From contig BCIM01000003.1 of NCBI GenBank assembly GCA_039545315.1, positions 1,313,637-1,377,636 of the forward strand: DNA of 64,000 nucleotides, read 5' to 3'. The position numbers were made by a program, and so were the translations under genes. This DNA comes from Kondoa malvinella (Eukaryota; Basidiomycota; Agaricostilbomycetes; Agaricostilbales; Kondoaceae). The notes beneath the pieces were generated by a model. The model was not told the origin of the DNA and searched no databases. It saw nothing but the letters and a program-made list of their open reading frames with translations. Of the stretch, positions 47,732 through 59,851 are shown piece by piece (position 1 is the first letter of the stretch; every line of letters starts with the position of its first letter).

Positions 47732-48330
47732 TGTTCAAGGTCAACCGCAAACTCAGAGCCCCCGGTGCAACAGCCGCATGAAACGGAACCTCTGATGAAC
47801 ACCTTGGGTGGAGGAGCAAGCTATGCAATGATACATAGATGCTATATTGCTGATGCTCAACATCGCACTGATGCTCAACATCGCACGGCGCAAGTCTCCC
47901 GGCGCGCTTGTATCGCCTCTGTGTTCTTGCGCTCGCATTGCTATCCTATATCTAAGACCTGGTCACTTACTTGAACAGAGCACAGAATCAAGTACGCTGG
48001 TCCGCGTCCGAGCTCAGCCTCTTGAACGTCCGCCGAGATTGACCTTTGCCAACCTGTGTGACACTCGCGGTACCGCAGATGCGATCTGGCTGTGATCCAT
48101 GGCTGACAGAAGCAAGGACGGTTAACGGTAGCGATGCCTTACTGCTCGGCTTAGTACTTTGTTTCGATTCTGGGCAATCTGTTCACTGAAGATCCAAGTT
48201 TCACATCGAAACAGCGTAGCAGTACAGTACAAGGACGATCGCATCGTACAACGCCAAGATTAAGCATAACGAGATGTTGCACAAGCATTACAGACTTTCA
48301 AACAGGGTGTCTCTTGTGAAGCAATGAGTA
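47732..48330. other. intergenic stretch without a recognised gene
   Basis: Upstream of the RNase III-like gene. Includes a short direct repeat near 47855-47885 (GATGCTCAACATCGCAC twice, 18 bases apart). No coding signal. Confidence 0.35.
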
Positions 48331-48838
48331 GATTGACCAACAGAGTAGTCGACGGCAGGTAAAGCAGACTGTGGGAGGGAATGAAGAAGTTTGGTAGAAC
48401 GAAGGGTACCTGATGACCCAGCTTGCAGACAAATCAGACAAATGTGGTCTTCGAGGAAATGGAAAGTATGCAGCCGCATCATTTCGACGCATTCCGAGGA
48501 CAACAACTGAGACAGCTATGTATGGCTCCTGCAATACGGCGTTGTGCGAGCAAAAACACAGCAGAACGCATGGCTGGTGCGAGTCAGATGAGAGCGAACA
48601 GATGCGGAGAGCCTTCGAGCTGGGAAAGCAATGGGAGGCATATCGGGAGAGGCGGATGAAAGTGCTGACAACGAGTCTCATTCGCTCCTGTACGATACGG
48701 AGAGCTCCCTTTCTCGAACGGAAACTCGAGTCTGTCGCTCCCTCGCCTTTACGCAGCGACCATTCTCCACGACGTCCTAAGTCTTCAAGCCCGGCCACCA
48801 AGACTTCCTCTAGATACGCATCGCCAGAATGCGCCTGA
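48331..48838 (+). CDS. possible small spliced gene, uncertain
   Basis: An ATG near 48341 opens MSRLTNRVVDG and can splice to QIRQMWSSRKWK. A separate open frame downstream reads MRRAFELGKQWEAYRERRMK and continues Arg/Ser-rich to TGA at 48838, overlapping the start of the OTU-like gene. I could not find one splice pattern joining both in frame. The stretch may instead be the promoter and leader of the OTU-like gene. Confidence 0.25.
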
Positions 48839-51800
48839 AGCTGCAGGACAGACTGTTCCTCTACAGCATCCTGCTCTCGAATGCTCTCTTCCTATCCCTT
48901 CTTCTCGATGAAGTACATGCTAGTAGTCTTCCTTTCGGAAGCTTTCTAGCTCGTGATGCTTCTCTCGAGTCTGGCATTGCGCTTTATGCCGATCCATTGT
49001 TCAACAACAATTCAAGGTCTGCAACCTTGTGCAGCCCGTCTCCTTCCTATCTCCCTCATCTTCCCAGCTCCGCTAGCTCCGCCAGCTTCCCTTCCCACAC
49101 TCTCTCTCCTGAATCTGAAGCAGCGCCTAGTCTGGAGACGGAACAAGATTTTGCCTTTCTGGAGCTCGAAAAAATCTATGATGACGTCTATGCGGTTCCC
49201 ATCCTCGGTAACGGTCTTTGTTTCTGGCAGTCTGTATTCGCCTCTGTCAACGGTAGATACGGATCCAGCCAAGATCTTGAAGATTTACGGCGTATCGCAT
49301 CCACCAACCCGCTCACGAACGAAGCCATCTTTCGTCTAGTCCAAAGTCAAGATCCGTTTATCGATTCTCGCTGGTCTCTAGAAGAAGCTCGTACTGGCGA
49401 CATCGGCCTGTACAACGATATCCGTAGCGTATACTCTACTTTTCTGGCTCCAGGTGCTCAGCCGGGTGGTCGGGACGCATGGGTCACCGATACTGGCATG
49501 GTCGTCATGGCCAGTAGTATGGATATCCGGCTTGAGATCTTTACAACAGCAGCGGAGGGAGGTCGATACTTTCAACGTACCGTCATCAATCCTCTCGGCG
49601 CAGTAACTGTTCCTCTACTCCATCGATACAACCACTACGAGCCCTTGGTGGGATCTGGATTGGACGAAATGCCATACGTTGACAGCCAGACACCTACCGC
49701 CAATCCATCTCATGCTCCGTCGCAAAATCAGTTGCGGGATTCTGGGTTCGGCGAGTCTCTTGGATCTAGCACCTCGGTGACGCAAGATGCGGCAGAGGAC
49801 ACGAATGCGCAAGATACTTCTATGGATGAGCTGGTTCCGATTTACGACGCTCTGGCTGGCAAGTTGTGGGATGGTCTTCAAGAGGAGATTTCGCGGGATT
49901 CCAAAGAAGTAGAGGATGATGATGAGGGTGGGTTTTCAATGCGTCAGGTGGAAGCTGAGGAGTCTCGGGGATCAGGTACCTTTGATGCCGGAGAAGTTGA
50001 TAATGCCTGGCGTACGGTTTCCTCGCATGATATGCTGTCTTTGGCTGATCTCATATCCACAGCGCAAGAGGATAGAGCCATCTTTGCAGATATCGTTGCA
50101 GCCGTCACCGCTCAAGATCCTGCTCTCGGTCGTGATCTCGGCACCAATTGGCGAAAACGTCTCTCGGATGTGCGATGCTCGGCAGATGACCTAGCCTACA
50201 CCTTTGAGCGTTATCTCACCATCACTGAAACCGCAAGAGATTTGTTCCACGAACACGGTCAAAAAAAACCGCCCTTGTCAAATTTCAAACAGTGCGTCCG
50301 AAACAGCGCCTTTTATGACGGTTTCTGACTTCCGTACTAGACCGAATGGATGTATGAACGCGCCAGTAAAAGCTATATTGGTCTACCCTCCTCCTCATCA
50401 AGATCTAGACACATTGACGGAAGCTAAGATGACCACAGCTGGATTTGTTCAGAAAGGCTATCGGCACCCTAAGGTAAGATACAGATCGTCTGGAACGTCG
50501 TAGTGTTATCATTGCTCACTATCCAATGAAGTGCCTTGCTGTCGACACCTACTTTCGTGAAGTGCGACTTGGCAAGAAGTGCCCGCACGGCGAAGATCCT
50601 CGTTTTGGCTTGCAGGACATCTCCCTTGATTTCGATAGAAGAGTCCGAGACTCATTGGCGGAGCTATCGGCTGAAGCCATGCGAACCGCCCTGACCACGA
50701 CGTCGTACTTACCCGTATTTGGCAATATCAATCATATCAACCGAGACGCCATTTTGCGAGATTTAGTTCAGAGTGGAACGATTATACAACGCCAGTATGT
50801 TGTGCGCAGTAGAATGCCAGAGCTCCCCAGTCGAGGCATCACTGAGGAGGACCGTTCCGACGTTCTTGTGGTCAGTTCTTTGCTATCTTGCTTTACATGT
50901 ACTCAAACCTCTTTTTAGACTGTCACCAGCCCACCAGATCGGCCGGAAGAAGCTTTGTGTGTATCCCCTGAGCTGGTTCATCCCTCGCAAGGCACTTTCG
51001 CTTATGGTTGCGGTATGGATGTTACTCTGTACGGGGATCTGCTAGGAGTAGTAAGTCATGTTCGCTTGGTGACCGGATCGGCTGAGACTTGCTCTTCAGG
51101 ACCATTACACAAATCTCGGAACTTGGCTGATTGAGCAGCCTGCTCAAGGCGGTGAGGAACTTGTCATTCGCCCTGAGTTCCTCTGACGCGGAGGCTACTC
51201 GTGTCACAGACTCTCGGCGATACTTTTCCATGAGCGGTCTTCCTCCTCCTCTGGGAGCCAATCCATCTATTTACGGCGGTCCAGCTCATCAATACATGAA
51301 GAACAAACGATCGAGGGAGATCCGCTTGAAGAAGATCTATCCTTGGCACCAGATCGCCCCTGCTATTCGAAATCATTACAACCAAAGAGGGTACGACGGC
51401 TCGTATACTCTTGACGGATCATATGTTCGAGCTGCGATTTCCGCCGCCAGGTCACATTACCTCTGGGATCGTGAGTTTGCCGACTCTAGTTCTTACTCAA
51501 ATTGCTGACCATAGAACAGCAACGCATGGAGTCGAACGAAGGGAAGGTATCCGACACAGTAATTTGCGGTATTATCACGACTGTTTGTTGAATCGCTGTT
51601 TTGATGTTCGTACTTAACGGTCTTTGCAGCCGAATTAGGGGAGCAAAGACGCTCAAAACATCGTGAAGATATTCAGAAGCTCTGGGACGATCGTGAGTGA
51701 TTGATGATCAGTTACAATGGACGCATCTTGATACCATATCCAGCCGTGTATGCTGCTAGGCGTTCCAAAAATGTCGGCGATATTGTCACGCAGCAACAGC

Positions 51801-52887
51801 AGGACTTCCACAAGAGCCATGGGCGGACCCCTGCCCAGCAACGTAAGCCCGTCATTCTATATGTGTTCCTGAGCTCATCAATCTCTCGACAGGATCTCTG
51901 AATCAAGTCGTCCACGATACTCTGGCAGGATTCACTGCGACGCAAATAGCAGGATCGACTGTCATCCCACGCATGAACGATCTCGTCGGTACGGAATACG
52001 CCAAATGGTGTCGCATCCTCAAAGAAGATCCAGAGGAAGCTTCATCTGTTCGCGCTGTCCAGGATTATCTGGCACTGCAGCTACAACAAGGCTTGACCCA
52101 CGTTCCCTTCAACCCCGATCGCCCTAGATTGCCCATCCTGTCTACCAATCAGCCTGCGGATAAGGATGGCGGCAGACAAGATGAATCGGCTGTTCAGTTC
52201 TTACCCTTTGACAGCTCTAGTAACTGAAAAGATAGTGTTATAGGCACACTGCAACCCTCTCCGCCCGCTATTGCAGAACAGCCCCGCAAGGCTTCTTTGA
52301 AGCGCAAGCCGTCGGGATCGATCAAAGGAAAGCCAGTCAAAGTACAAAAGAAGACATCCGCTGCAGGTCCTACTCGAGAGCAACTCGTAGCGGCATCTCT
52401 CCAGAACAAGAAAGGTCCGAAAAAGGAAAGCGCAGCCACCAAAAATCGGAATCGTACTCGTAATGCTCAAACAATCCGCTTCCGTTGCTGTGGCGACTTA
52501 CATCGTCGCCAGGATGTCTCAGCCAAGGTTCATAAGAAGTCCTGCAAGGAGCATGCAGAATACCAAGCTTGGGATATTGCTGAGGAAGGAGTCAGATCGG
52601 CGAAAGCGCTGCGCACTGGCAAGGTCTACCCGCAATATTCGTGCCCAAGCTGTGGAAAGCCGATGAGAGGGACCTGTGCCTCAGCCGCGCGAACCAATCA
52701 TCTGAAAAGCAAGGGAAACGCCAAATGCATTGAGGAGGATAAGCCGGCTTCAGATTGGAAATTGACGGTTGTTGTAAAGGAAAAGCAGGATGTTGAAGGT
52801 GAAGAAGAGGAAGAGCAGTCTGTCCCTGAATCAAGTTCCAAGAAGGGAAAGAAGAAGGACAAGGATCAGTCGGGCAAAGGCAAATAA
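48829..52887 (+). CDS. OTU-like cysteine protease domain protein with zinc-binding C-terminus
   Basis: A large first exon (48829-50257) encodes a probable signal peptide (MRLKLQDRLFLYSILLSNAL...), then an OTU-like fold: VPILGNGLCFWQSVFASV with the candidate catalytic Cys (Asn where OTU has Asp in DGNC), and LLHRYNHYEPLV with the candidate His. Further in-frame exons (50307-50473, 50532-50870, 50919-51050 and later) read VDTYFREVRLGKKCPHGEDP, YGCGMDVTLYGDLLGV and RSREIRLKKIYPWHQIAPAI. The C-terminal part has Cys/His clusters (FRCCGDLHRRQDV, YSCPSCGKPMRGTC...ARTNH) and a basic tail (KKGKKKDKDQ). A TGA at 52225-52227 lies in the frame unless a 24-base GT..AG intron (52220-52243) is removed. The middle region belongs to no family I know. 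Confidence 0.6.
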
Positions 52888-53161
52888 GGCCTCAAGTTTC
52901 TCCTTTCGATTTCCTTGTGTATACATCAGCGGAGCAAGTACCTTTGCAAGCACACGTGTAAAGACCACAGCGGACATGAACGAGACAGACCCTCGATGCA
53001 TCAGCAGCGAATAGAATCAAGATGCAAGGATAAGGGAACGAGGACAAGGACGATAGTGAGGACGAGAGAGAACAGAACAGATTACTGGTGTCATGAAGGG
53101 TCATACGATTGATGCAACAACGCATACAATGGCCCAAAACCCCTCCTCGATCAAAGCCAAA

Positions 53162-54213
53162 TCAGACGGCAGAGAGAATCGTCGGTTCTATTAGTTCAGG
53201 ACAGCGATTCATTAGTGATGATACTTCAAGAGAAGAGAGAATGCATACCCTTGAAATCTGCCTTGCCAACCTTGGTGCCAGTCTCTGCGGTAGCCGACTC
53301 GGAGTGCATCTCCAAAAGCTTGCCAGCTTCGTACTTGGGCGACCTCAGGATCTTTGCTTTCCTGATGTAGACGTTCTGAAGCGGGTAGATGCCTTGGCAG
53401 GCCTTTTCAATTTCTCGCCCAATAGATTCGGGGAAGAATTTTTGAACGAGTTCTTTAAGGTCGCAAGTGGAAGCTTCGCGAATCATGACTTCAAACATTT
53501 TCTTTCGAATTTCTCTGATTTGCGACGATTTGGCATAAGTCGTCTTCTTTACTTGGTTGGGGCGCTTCTTGGTGAAAGCAATGCAGAACAGGCGGATGAG
53601 GTAGCCGTCGGTCGTCTTGACGTCGACGTGAGCCTCGATCAGGGTCTGCCACTTTCGTACAAGAGACCGGAGCTTGTCTGAAGTGAAGTCCATGCCGTAG
53701 AAAGTGGTGAGGCAGTTCTTGCCTTGAACTTCGTCGACCTGCCACCACGACAGAAGTTTAGTATGAAATATACTCGACTTCAATCGAATGCTGACCCTCA
53801 GTTTGATCTTTCTGAATGCCTGCTCCTCATCCTTTTGCAAATCGGCCAGCGAGATCTCAACTATACGTCCCTTCAATGCATCGTTGGCGTTTTCTGTTTA
53901 GACGGTCTATAAGATGCGAGGCCTTGCACGTTGCAGCAGCTTTTAGACTTACTGAGACCTTGCGAACGGTTGACAAGAGTCTTGCCGACGTTGCGTGTCT
54001 CAAAGAATGAAGGCGCCTTGATGTCGTACCAGTCTGCCCACGATATCTTAGTCTTTTGATCCAGGTCTTTCTGTCTGTCATACCCTTGCGCGTGAACGGG
54101 TCTACGACCTTCTTCTTGAGACCTTTCTTGCCCTTTGAAAGGCGCCTATATCGCAAGATTAACACCGAGTTTGATTGGAAAGAAGGAACTCGCTTGTTCT
54201 TCCCAACTGCCAT
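53162..54213 (-). CDS. RPS1: 40S ribosomal protein eS1
   Basis: Small-subunit ribosomal protein (RPS3Ae family). Exons give MAVGKNKR, then [118 protein letters not shown] and KVGKADFK. A final small exon supplies EPTILSAV and the stop at 53162-53164. All blocks are highly conserved. The first intron follows codon 8; as read, the usual LSK after KNKR is lost, so that boundary may be slightly off. About 255 residues. Early introns are typical of ribosomal protein genes. Confidence 0.95.
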
Positions 54214-54871
54214 GACTTGTAGGTCTGGACGATAACGAATGAGAAGGGCTACAAGCCCGGATGAAAGAGATTTGACTGACTTCAGAAATTATTGGACGGC
54301 AACGCAATCCAAAAGCTTCTAGCTTAAATTGAGTGGGTGGCCAGATCAGCACGGTATCACAAGCACAGGTACGGGCTGGGCTCACAAAGATGGAGCGACG
54401 GTCTCCTCTGTGACAAGGGCGAGGGTTCGACCGGTCGAAAGATTGGTTTCAGCTTGTGGTCAACGGAAAAAAATCAAATTTCACTACTTGCCGTCAACTC
54501 TCGCTTTCCGCTGTTGGAGATATCGTCTTCTCCGTCTGCAATGGAATATGCACGCAAACTGTCACTCGCCAATCGCGTTGGGCCCGCTCGCTCTTTTCCA
54601 CCACGCGCGTGTCGCCTAAGGGCAGCATCAAATGCGACTCCCGAGTCTTTGTCACCACTGCTTCAGCCTTCCTCTCGCCTAGCTCAGACCTCTTTATCAA
54701 ACTCTCTTCCATAGTCTTTACATGATGATATCTAGACCGATATGCATGGCTTTACAAATCCTCTAGCGTTTCAGCATCCCCTCTGCTCTCCGAGCTTTGT
54801 GTGTGATCAGTCAGGCTTTTGGATCATGCGTACAAGTTCTACATGTCTGAACCTCCTTCCCCTTTCCTTGG
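54214..54871. promoter_or_regulatory. promoter region of eS1 and 3' flank of ATG10
   Basis: Contains only short open frames without protein-like composition. It must include the eS1 promoter and leader. No clear TATA box. Confidence 0.35.
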
Positions 54872-55579
54872 TTATATCAAGCACTCGCATTCATCTCGAA
54901 GATTTACAAGTCCGCCTACAAGCATCAACCAAGTTTCGATATACTGCCTCGGCGGAACATTGTCGTCCTTCAATACCTCCTTCAGCATCGTCTCCGTCTC
55001 ACATGGATGCAAGTAACAGCACGCTCCTCCCGTCTTTGGATGTTCGCCTTGTGTTATAGCTGGAAAGGTCGTGCCTTCATCAGCAGCGAAAGGATGGCTA
55101 TTCCGAGAAGCGTTGAAAAGGTTGGCCTTGTGAATCATGTATATTGTCAAGGGAGATCCAGCTGTCTATGATCAGCTTGTGCAATAATCATATTCAATTG
55201 CCATTCACCTGAATCGAAAGCGTTAAAGTAGAGCACTGGCACTCTATACGTGCTCGAATACACAATATAGAATTCCACTGTGATCAATTCGGCATCATGA
55301 GGACCTTCTTGCGCAGGGTCATGCGGTTCAATCAACTCTTGCTGGGCAACAGTTTGCTCCTGCACGAGCCGCTTCTTGACTCGTTTCTCTAGATAGCCGT
55401 ACGATCGTCCATGCACCTGAGCACGCTCAGCACTACCTGCGAGATGAGCGCTCAAACGCGTACATTTTGTTCATGCCATGCCCAACCTTGCGAATCCCGC
55501 GCTGTGAAGCTATCCTGTTGCTTTGCGTCTTCTAACGCGTGGCAGACGAGTTCAAATTGTTCCCTTGTCAGCTGCAACA
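54872..55579 (-). CDS. ATG10: autophagy E2-like conjugating enzyme ATG10
   Basis: Conjugates ATG12 to ATG5 in autophagosome formation. The first exon reads MLQLTREQFELVCHALEDAK and GWAWHEQN. Then YGYLEKRVKKRLVQEQ, AELITVEFYIVYSSTYRVPV and LYFNAFDSG lead to TFPAITQGEHPKTGGACCYL followed by HPCETETMLKEVL. The cysteine of HPC-E-T is the thioester residue shared by ATG3 and ATG10. RQYIETWLMLVGGLVNL closes the domain. The short size (about 190 residues) and the lack of the ATG3 flexible insert favour ATG10 over ATG3. Four exons; the junction near 55150-55200 is not fully resolved. Confidence 0.85.
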
Positions 55580-55680
55580 TCTCGTCGTTGCTATCTGCCC
55601 ACCAAAGCCCACTTTGACTTCTCCTCGTTCTGTTCTTGTCCTCAAACAGCTACGTCGTCCTCTACAGCGTCAGAATGTCC

Positions 55681-57162
55681 ATGCAAGCTCTGGTGAGTCC
55701 CATGCATCTTTAACGGCTCGAGTTGAATCGTTGTTGCAGGTGATCAACGGACCTGGGAAAGTAGCAATAGAAACTCGACCGATCCCAAACATCCAGCATG
55801 AACACGACGTGTTGGTCAAAGTTGAGCTGGCTGGCTTGTGTGGTTCTGACAACCATATCTGTCAGTTGCATCCCAATATGAACCGAATGAGGATGCTGAT
55901 GACCGTGTAGATAGAGGTGTTGAGCCTATAGCGGATGATGAATGGGGTTTCATTATGGGTCATGTGAGTTCCCTTCTATCCTATCGGGCTGGGCTGATGA
56001 AGAGTGCAGGAATTGATAGGCTCCGTGGTAGAGGTTGGAACAGGCGTGCAGAATTTCAAGAAGGGCGATAGAGTCGTATCTCCATTCACCATGCGAGTAC
56101 TAAACAATCATCTCTGCGAGCTTCCCGCTGATTATATCGAGACAGATCATGCGATAATTGCTACTTTTGCAAAAGACAGAAAACCTCTCGTTGCGCTTCC
56201 TCAAGGTTATTCGGTTCTCCAGCTTTACAAGGCGTACAAGCAGAATACGCTCTAGTCCCATTAGGCGAATCTACCTTGTTCAAAGCTCCTTCAGACCTAG
56301 ATCCGGAGTTACTGTTGCTCATGGGCGGTAAGTTCTTCCCCCTTGATCGATCACCTGAGGTTGATTTGGGAATAGATATATGGCCTACCGGTTGGATGGT
56401 CGCTAGGAATGCGTTCAAGCTTCTTGATGAACCAAAGAATGCAGAAAGCGTGGCTGTTGTCGTTGGTTTGGGTCCAGTGGGTCTTTGTGCCGTTACCGCT
56501 GCGAAGCAATTCTTTGGGACAGTGTAGTAAGCTCACACTATTCGCAAGAAGACTTGGCTGATGGTAGGTAGCGCTACTGACCCGGTGGCAGAAAGACGCA
56601 AACAAGCAGAGAAACATGGAGCGATCGCATTACCCGAGGCAGAATTACGAAGCGCGGTTCAGAAAGCTACAAATGGGAGAGGAGCAGATGCAGTCATGGA
56701 AGTGGTCGGGTTACCTGTCGCGCTCAATTTGGCTATTGATCTCATTCGACCTTGGGGAGTGAGTGTTTTCTTTCTGTCGAATTGTTTCAATGCTCATGTG
56801 TGCAAAGGCGGTATCTTCTTGTGGGGTGTACAATCATCATTTAGACTTGAACGGCACGACATTGTACGACAAGAACATCAGGATGCGTGCGTTTTCCACT
56901 CCTTTTTCATCACACAGCAAATGCTTACGATTCGATGTAGAGTTCGGTCGAGCGCCAGTAAAAGCACTCTTCCCCGAAGCGTTAGAAGGTAACTTCTCTT
57001 GAGTTGAGTTGAATGACATTTATTGATTGTGGAATAGTGCTTCGAGCGAATCAAGACGTTTTCAAAGGTTTCATTCAGCATAAAGTACCTCTGTCGCAGG
57101 CTCCGGAGTACTATGAGAAGTTCAATAGGAATGCGATACTGAAGACTGCTTTCATTCCGTGA
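55681..57162 (+). CDS. zinc-dependent polyol/alcohol dehydrogenase (MDR family)
   Basis: Exons give MQALVINGPGKVAIETRPIP, LVKVELAGLCGSDNHI, FIMGHELIGSVVEVGTGVQN and GDRVVSPFT. The structural zinc loop then reads SCDNCYFCKRQKTSRC, with four cysteines. LFGSPALQGVQAEYALVPLG, DIWPTGWMVARNAFKLL, the Rossmann motif VVVGLGPVGLCAVTAAK, VYATDPVAERRKQAEKHGA and the C-terminal RNAILKTAFIP follow. The catalytic zinc residues are the Cys of GLCGSD and the His of GHE. It oxidises an alcohol or polyol (sorbitol/xylitol type) with NAD(P). The intron at 56093-56145 appears to use a GC donor, the only choice that brings in the SCDNC loop in frame. About 370 residues. Confidence 0.85.
56093..56145 (+). other. 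probable GC-AG intron
   Basis: Donor AT|GCGAGT and acceptor GACAG. The adjacent GT (at 56097) leaves the wrong phase and removes the zinc-binding cysteines. GC-AG introns are a known minor class of U2 introns. Confidence 0.6.
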
Positions 57163-57347
57163 GTAAAGAGGCGAGTAGCGAGCTCTGTTGAGGACGCTGC
57201 AATAGCATTGGAGACATGGTTCAGTCGACAAGGGCACTGTATTGCTACGTCTCGAGATTTGTGTTGTCGCGCAACACCGTGTATCTTTGCTACGAGTGCT
57301 CGTCATTTGAAAACGTCGACTCCTAAATCCGCAAGGCATATAACAAG

Positions 57348-59610
57348 ATGGGCTGGTCAAGGTGGGGCTTTGATATCCTGAGACTTACACCTGAAGGAAT
57401 ACTGATAACGAGGCGATATTTCTGCAGAGAAGCGAGTTTGTACACTTTGTTAGCCATTGACACGGTCTTCTTCTTTGTAGAGATTATTGTCGGTGCGTAC
57501 AAAGTCACAGCGTGTTGGGCTTTCAGGCTAAAGTGTGTTGGCGTAGGATATGCTGTTGGCTCGTGAGGATCAGTTTCATGTGTTTTGCGTGATTGGGTGC
57601 TGACAGATATACCTCGTCGCAGGCTTGCACTGGTGGCAGACAGCTTTCACGTGAGTCTCTCGATCATTGTAGAAGTATCATAAGTATCATAGGCTCAGAA
57701 AGGATTCTTGCAGATGCTGAACGATGGTGCGTTATGTTTGGCATGAGCGACTACTTTCAGGCTGATGCCTTCAATACAGTCTGCTCCTTAATTGTCGCTC
57801 TCTATGCTATCAAGGTACGACGGCTCGTCTTTTGCATGAGTTATGCTAAAGAGATTCCGTCTGTACAGCTTGCAGCGAAAGAAACAACCTCGTCAAAGTA
57901 TTCGTACGGCTGGCAAAGAGCCGAAATCCTCGGAGCACTCATCAATGGTGTCTTCTTGCTTGCATTGTGCTTTTCAATCTTTATGGAAGCTATTGAGCGC
58001 TTTGTCAACGGTGCCGGTCAGTTCTGCATCCAGCTCCATCTTTGGATTGTCGGCTGATGACGGTGAATGACAGACGTACGCAACCCCAAGCTCGTCGTTA
58101 TAGTCGGTAGTCTAGGTCTGCTGTCAAATATAGTTGGCCTGTTCCTCTTCCACGGTCCGTCTAAACGAAGCGGTTGAGGGTCCGACTAAAGGCACATTCC
58201 AGACCATGGACACTCCCACGGCGGACACTCGCACAGCCATTCTAGCTCAGGCGATCATTCGCATGGTAACGTCGGAGCGATCAGATTACCGGAAGACGAC
58301 GAAGAAACCGCTCAAGATCTAAGCGAAGAAGAAATCGATGATCTTTACGCACACCCAGCTCAAACTCGCGCTAACATTGTTCGAGCCGCTTTGCAAAAGT
58401 CTGGTCACAACCGAAGAAGGAGCAACAGCACCAATGTGGACATGGAATCGACTCAAGGTAAACCAAAGTCGTACGCGGATGTGTTGAAGAAGAGTGGAAG
58501 TAGGAATGGTGCGCTATCAGACGCGGAACAGGGTTTGGGTCAGCATGAGGGTCACTCGCACGCGAACGGACATGGCCACGAGGAAGAACATGAACATGAG
58601 GCAAAGGCAGAAGAGAAAGGTCATGGTCATTCTCATGGTAACATGAACATGCGCGGTGTATTTTTGCATGTCCTGGGTGATGCTGTGAGTCACTGTCATC
58701 AAGGACCTGTTTTCCCCGGCTGACAATGTACGACAGCTGGGCAATGTCGGAGTCATCGCGGCTGGTCTGCTCATTTGGCTTACGCAATGGCAATACCGCT
58801 TCTACTTTGACCCCGCCATCAGTATCATCATTACAGTCATTATTTTCTCCAGCGCAATGCCTTTAGGTATGCCATCCTTTTGCCTTTTTGATTGGACTGT
58901 TACTGACGCTTGCTTGTACAGTTCGATCTGCCTCAGCTATCTTACTGCAAGGCACGCCTTCCGATGTTTCGCTCGATGAAGTTCGCGCTGCGATATTGCG
59001 CATTCCAGGGGTAGAAGACGTACACGGTTCGTACACTGTGACTCGGCGTTGTTTAGCACTCATGTTCGGTTGTTCAATAGATCTACACATCTGGTCCTTG
59101 TCAGAAAGCAAGGTCATTGGTTCTGTGCATGTGCTAGTGAAGAGCACGGACGAGTACATTGTAGTAAGCGCAAGAATTAGAGATGTGTTGCATCGTTATG
59201 GTATTCATTCGAGGTATGTCAAGAATTACTTTAGCTCTGTGCATAAAGGCTGAAAGACGTCTTGGTTTACAGCACAATACAACGTAAGCCTTTCGAAAGC
59301 AATCAGCCGAGATCATACTGAACAAGGTATCCAGCGGAGGTCATTGGTGAATTGCGATCTGCAGTTGCTGAGACGGCGGGTCCCGAACTTGAGCGGATCT
59401 CGGAAGAGCAATTCAATGAGGTGAATACCCTCAATCCTTGTGTTGGTCACACTGATACTATGTAATAGGCACAGCGAGAAGGTACATGTCTAGTCAGATG
59501 TGTGGATGAGGTATTTGCATTTGCGTCAATCATGAGGCGGTGCTGACATACGAGATTGACAGACATGCGGCTCGAAGATGTGTTGTCCTCCGGGAACTCA
59601 GGCATCTTAG
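57348..59610 (+). CDS. zinc/cation diffusion facilitator, ZRC1/COT1 type
   Basis: Moves zinc into the vacuole or an organelle in exchange for protons. About a dozen exons: SLYTLLAIDTVFFFVEIIVG, GYAVGSLALVADSFH, a 13-base exon giving MLND, VCSLIVALYAIK, KYSYGWQRAEILGALINGVF, NPKLVVIVGSLGLLSNIVGL and FLFHDHGHSHGGHSHSH. The HxxxD pairs of helices II (HMLND) and V (HVLGDA) are present. A long histidine-rich cytosolic loop (58199-58650) holds many H-G-H and H-S-H motifs, as in ZRC1. After LGNVGVIAAGLLIWL the C-terminal domain (LDEVRAAILRIPGVEDVH, LHIWSLSESKVIGSVHV) and a Cys-rich tail (CGSKMCCPPG) complete the protein, which ends at TAG 59608-59610. Confidence 0.88.
57714..57726 (+). other. 13-base micro-exon of the CDF transporter gene
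   Basis: Encodes MLND of the metal-binding HMLND motif. The flanking introns start GTGAGT (after the His codon) and GTGCGT. Skipping it would remove the zinc-ligand Asp. Confidence 0.75.
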
Positions 59611-59851
59611 TTACTTTAGTCGTTACACCTTCTAGCCTTCTTGTTAATGCAGCACAGCACGCACATTTGATTATACCCCGCCGCGGACAACAAATGACGA
59701 CTGTTCGGAATGCTGATCCGGATTTGGAAGTTTGTCTCTGCCCTGAAGCGAGCGAGCCATTTCCTTGTTGACTTTTGACCATCAAGGGAATTAAATACTC
59801 TCTTTCTTCTCACACCCACTTCTCTCCCACAAAGCAAACAACATATCACAA

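Noticed and set aside
48298..48801. Minus-strand open frame of 167 residues
   Set aside because: No family motif, Cys/Ser/Leu-rich composition and no plausible splice signals.
51560..51635. A 20-base intron in the OTU-like gene
   Set aside because: A 47-base intron with an earlier donor joins the same exons in frame and has a normal length.
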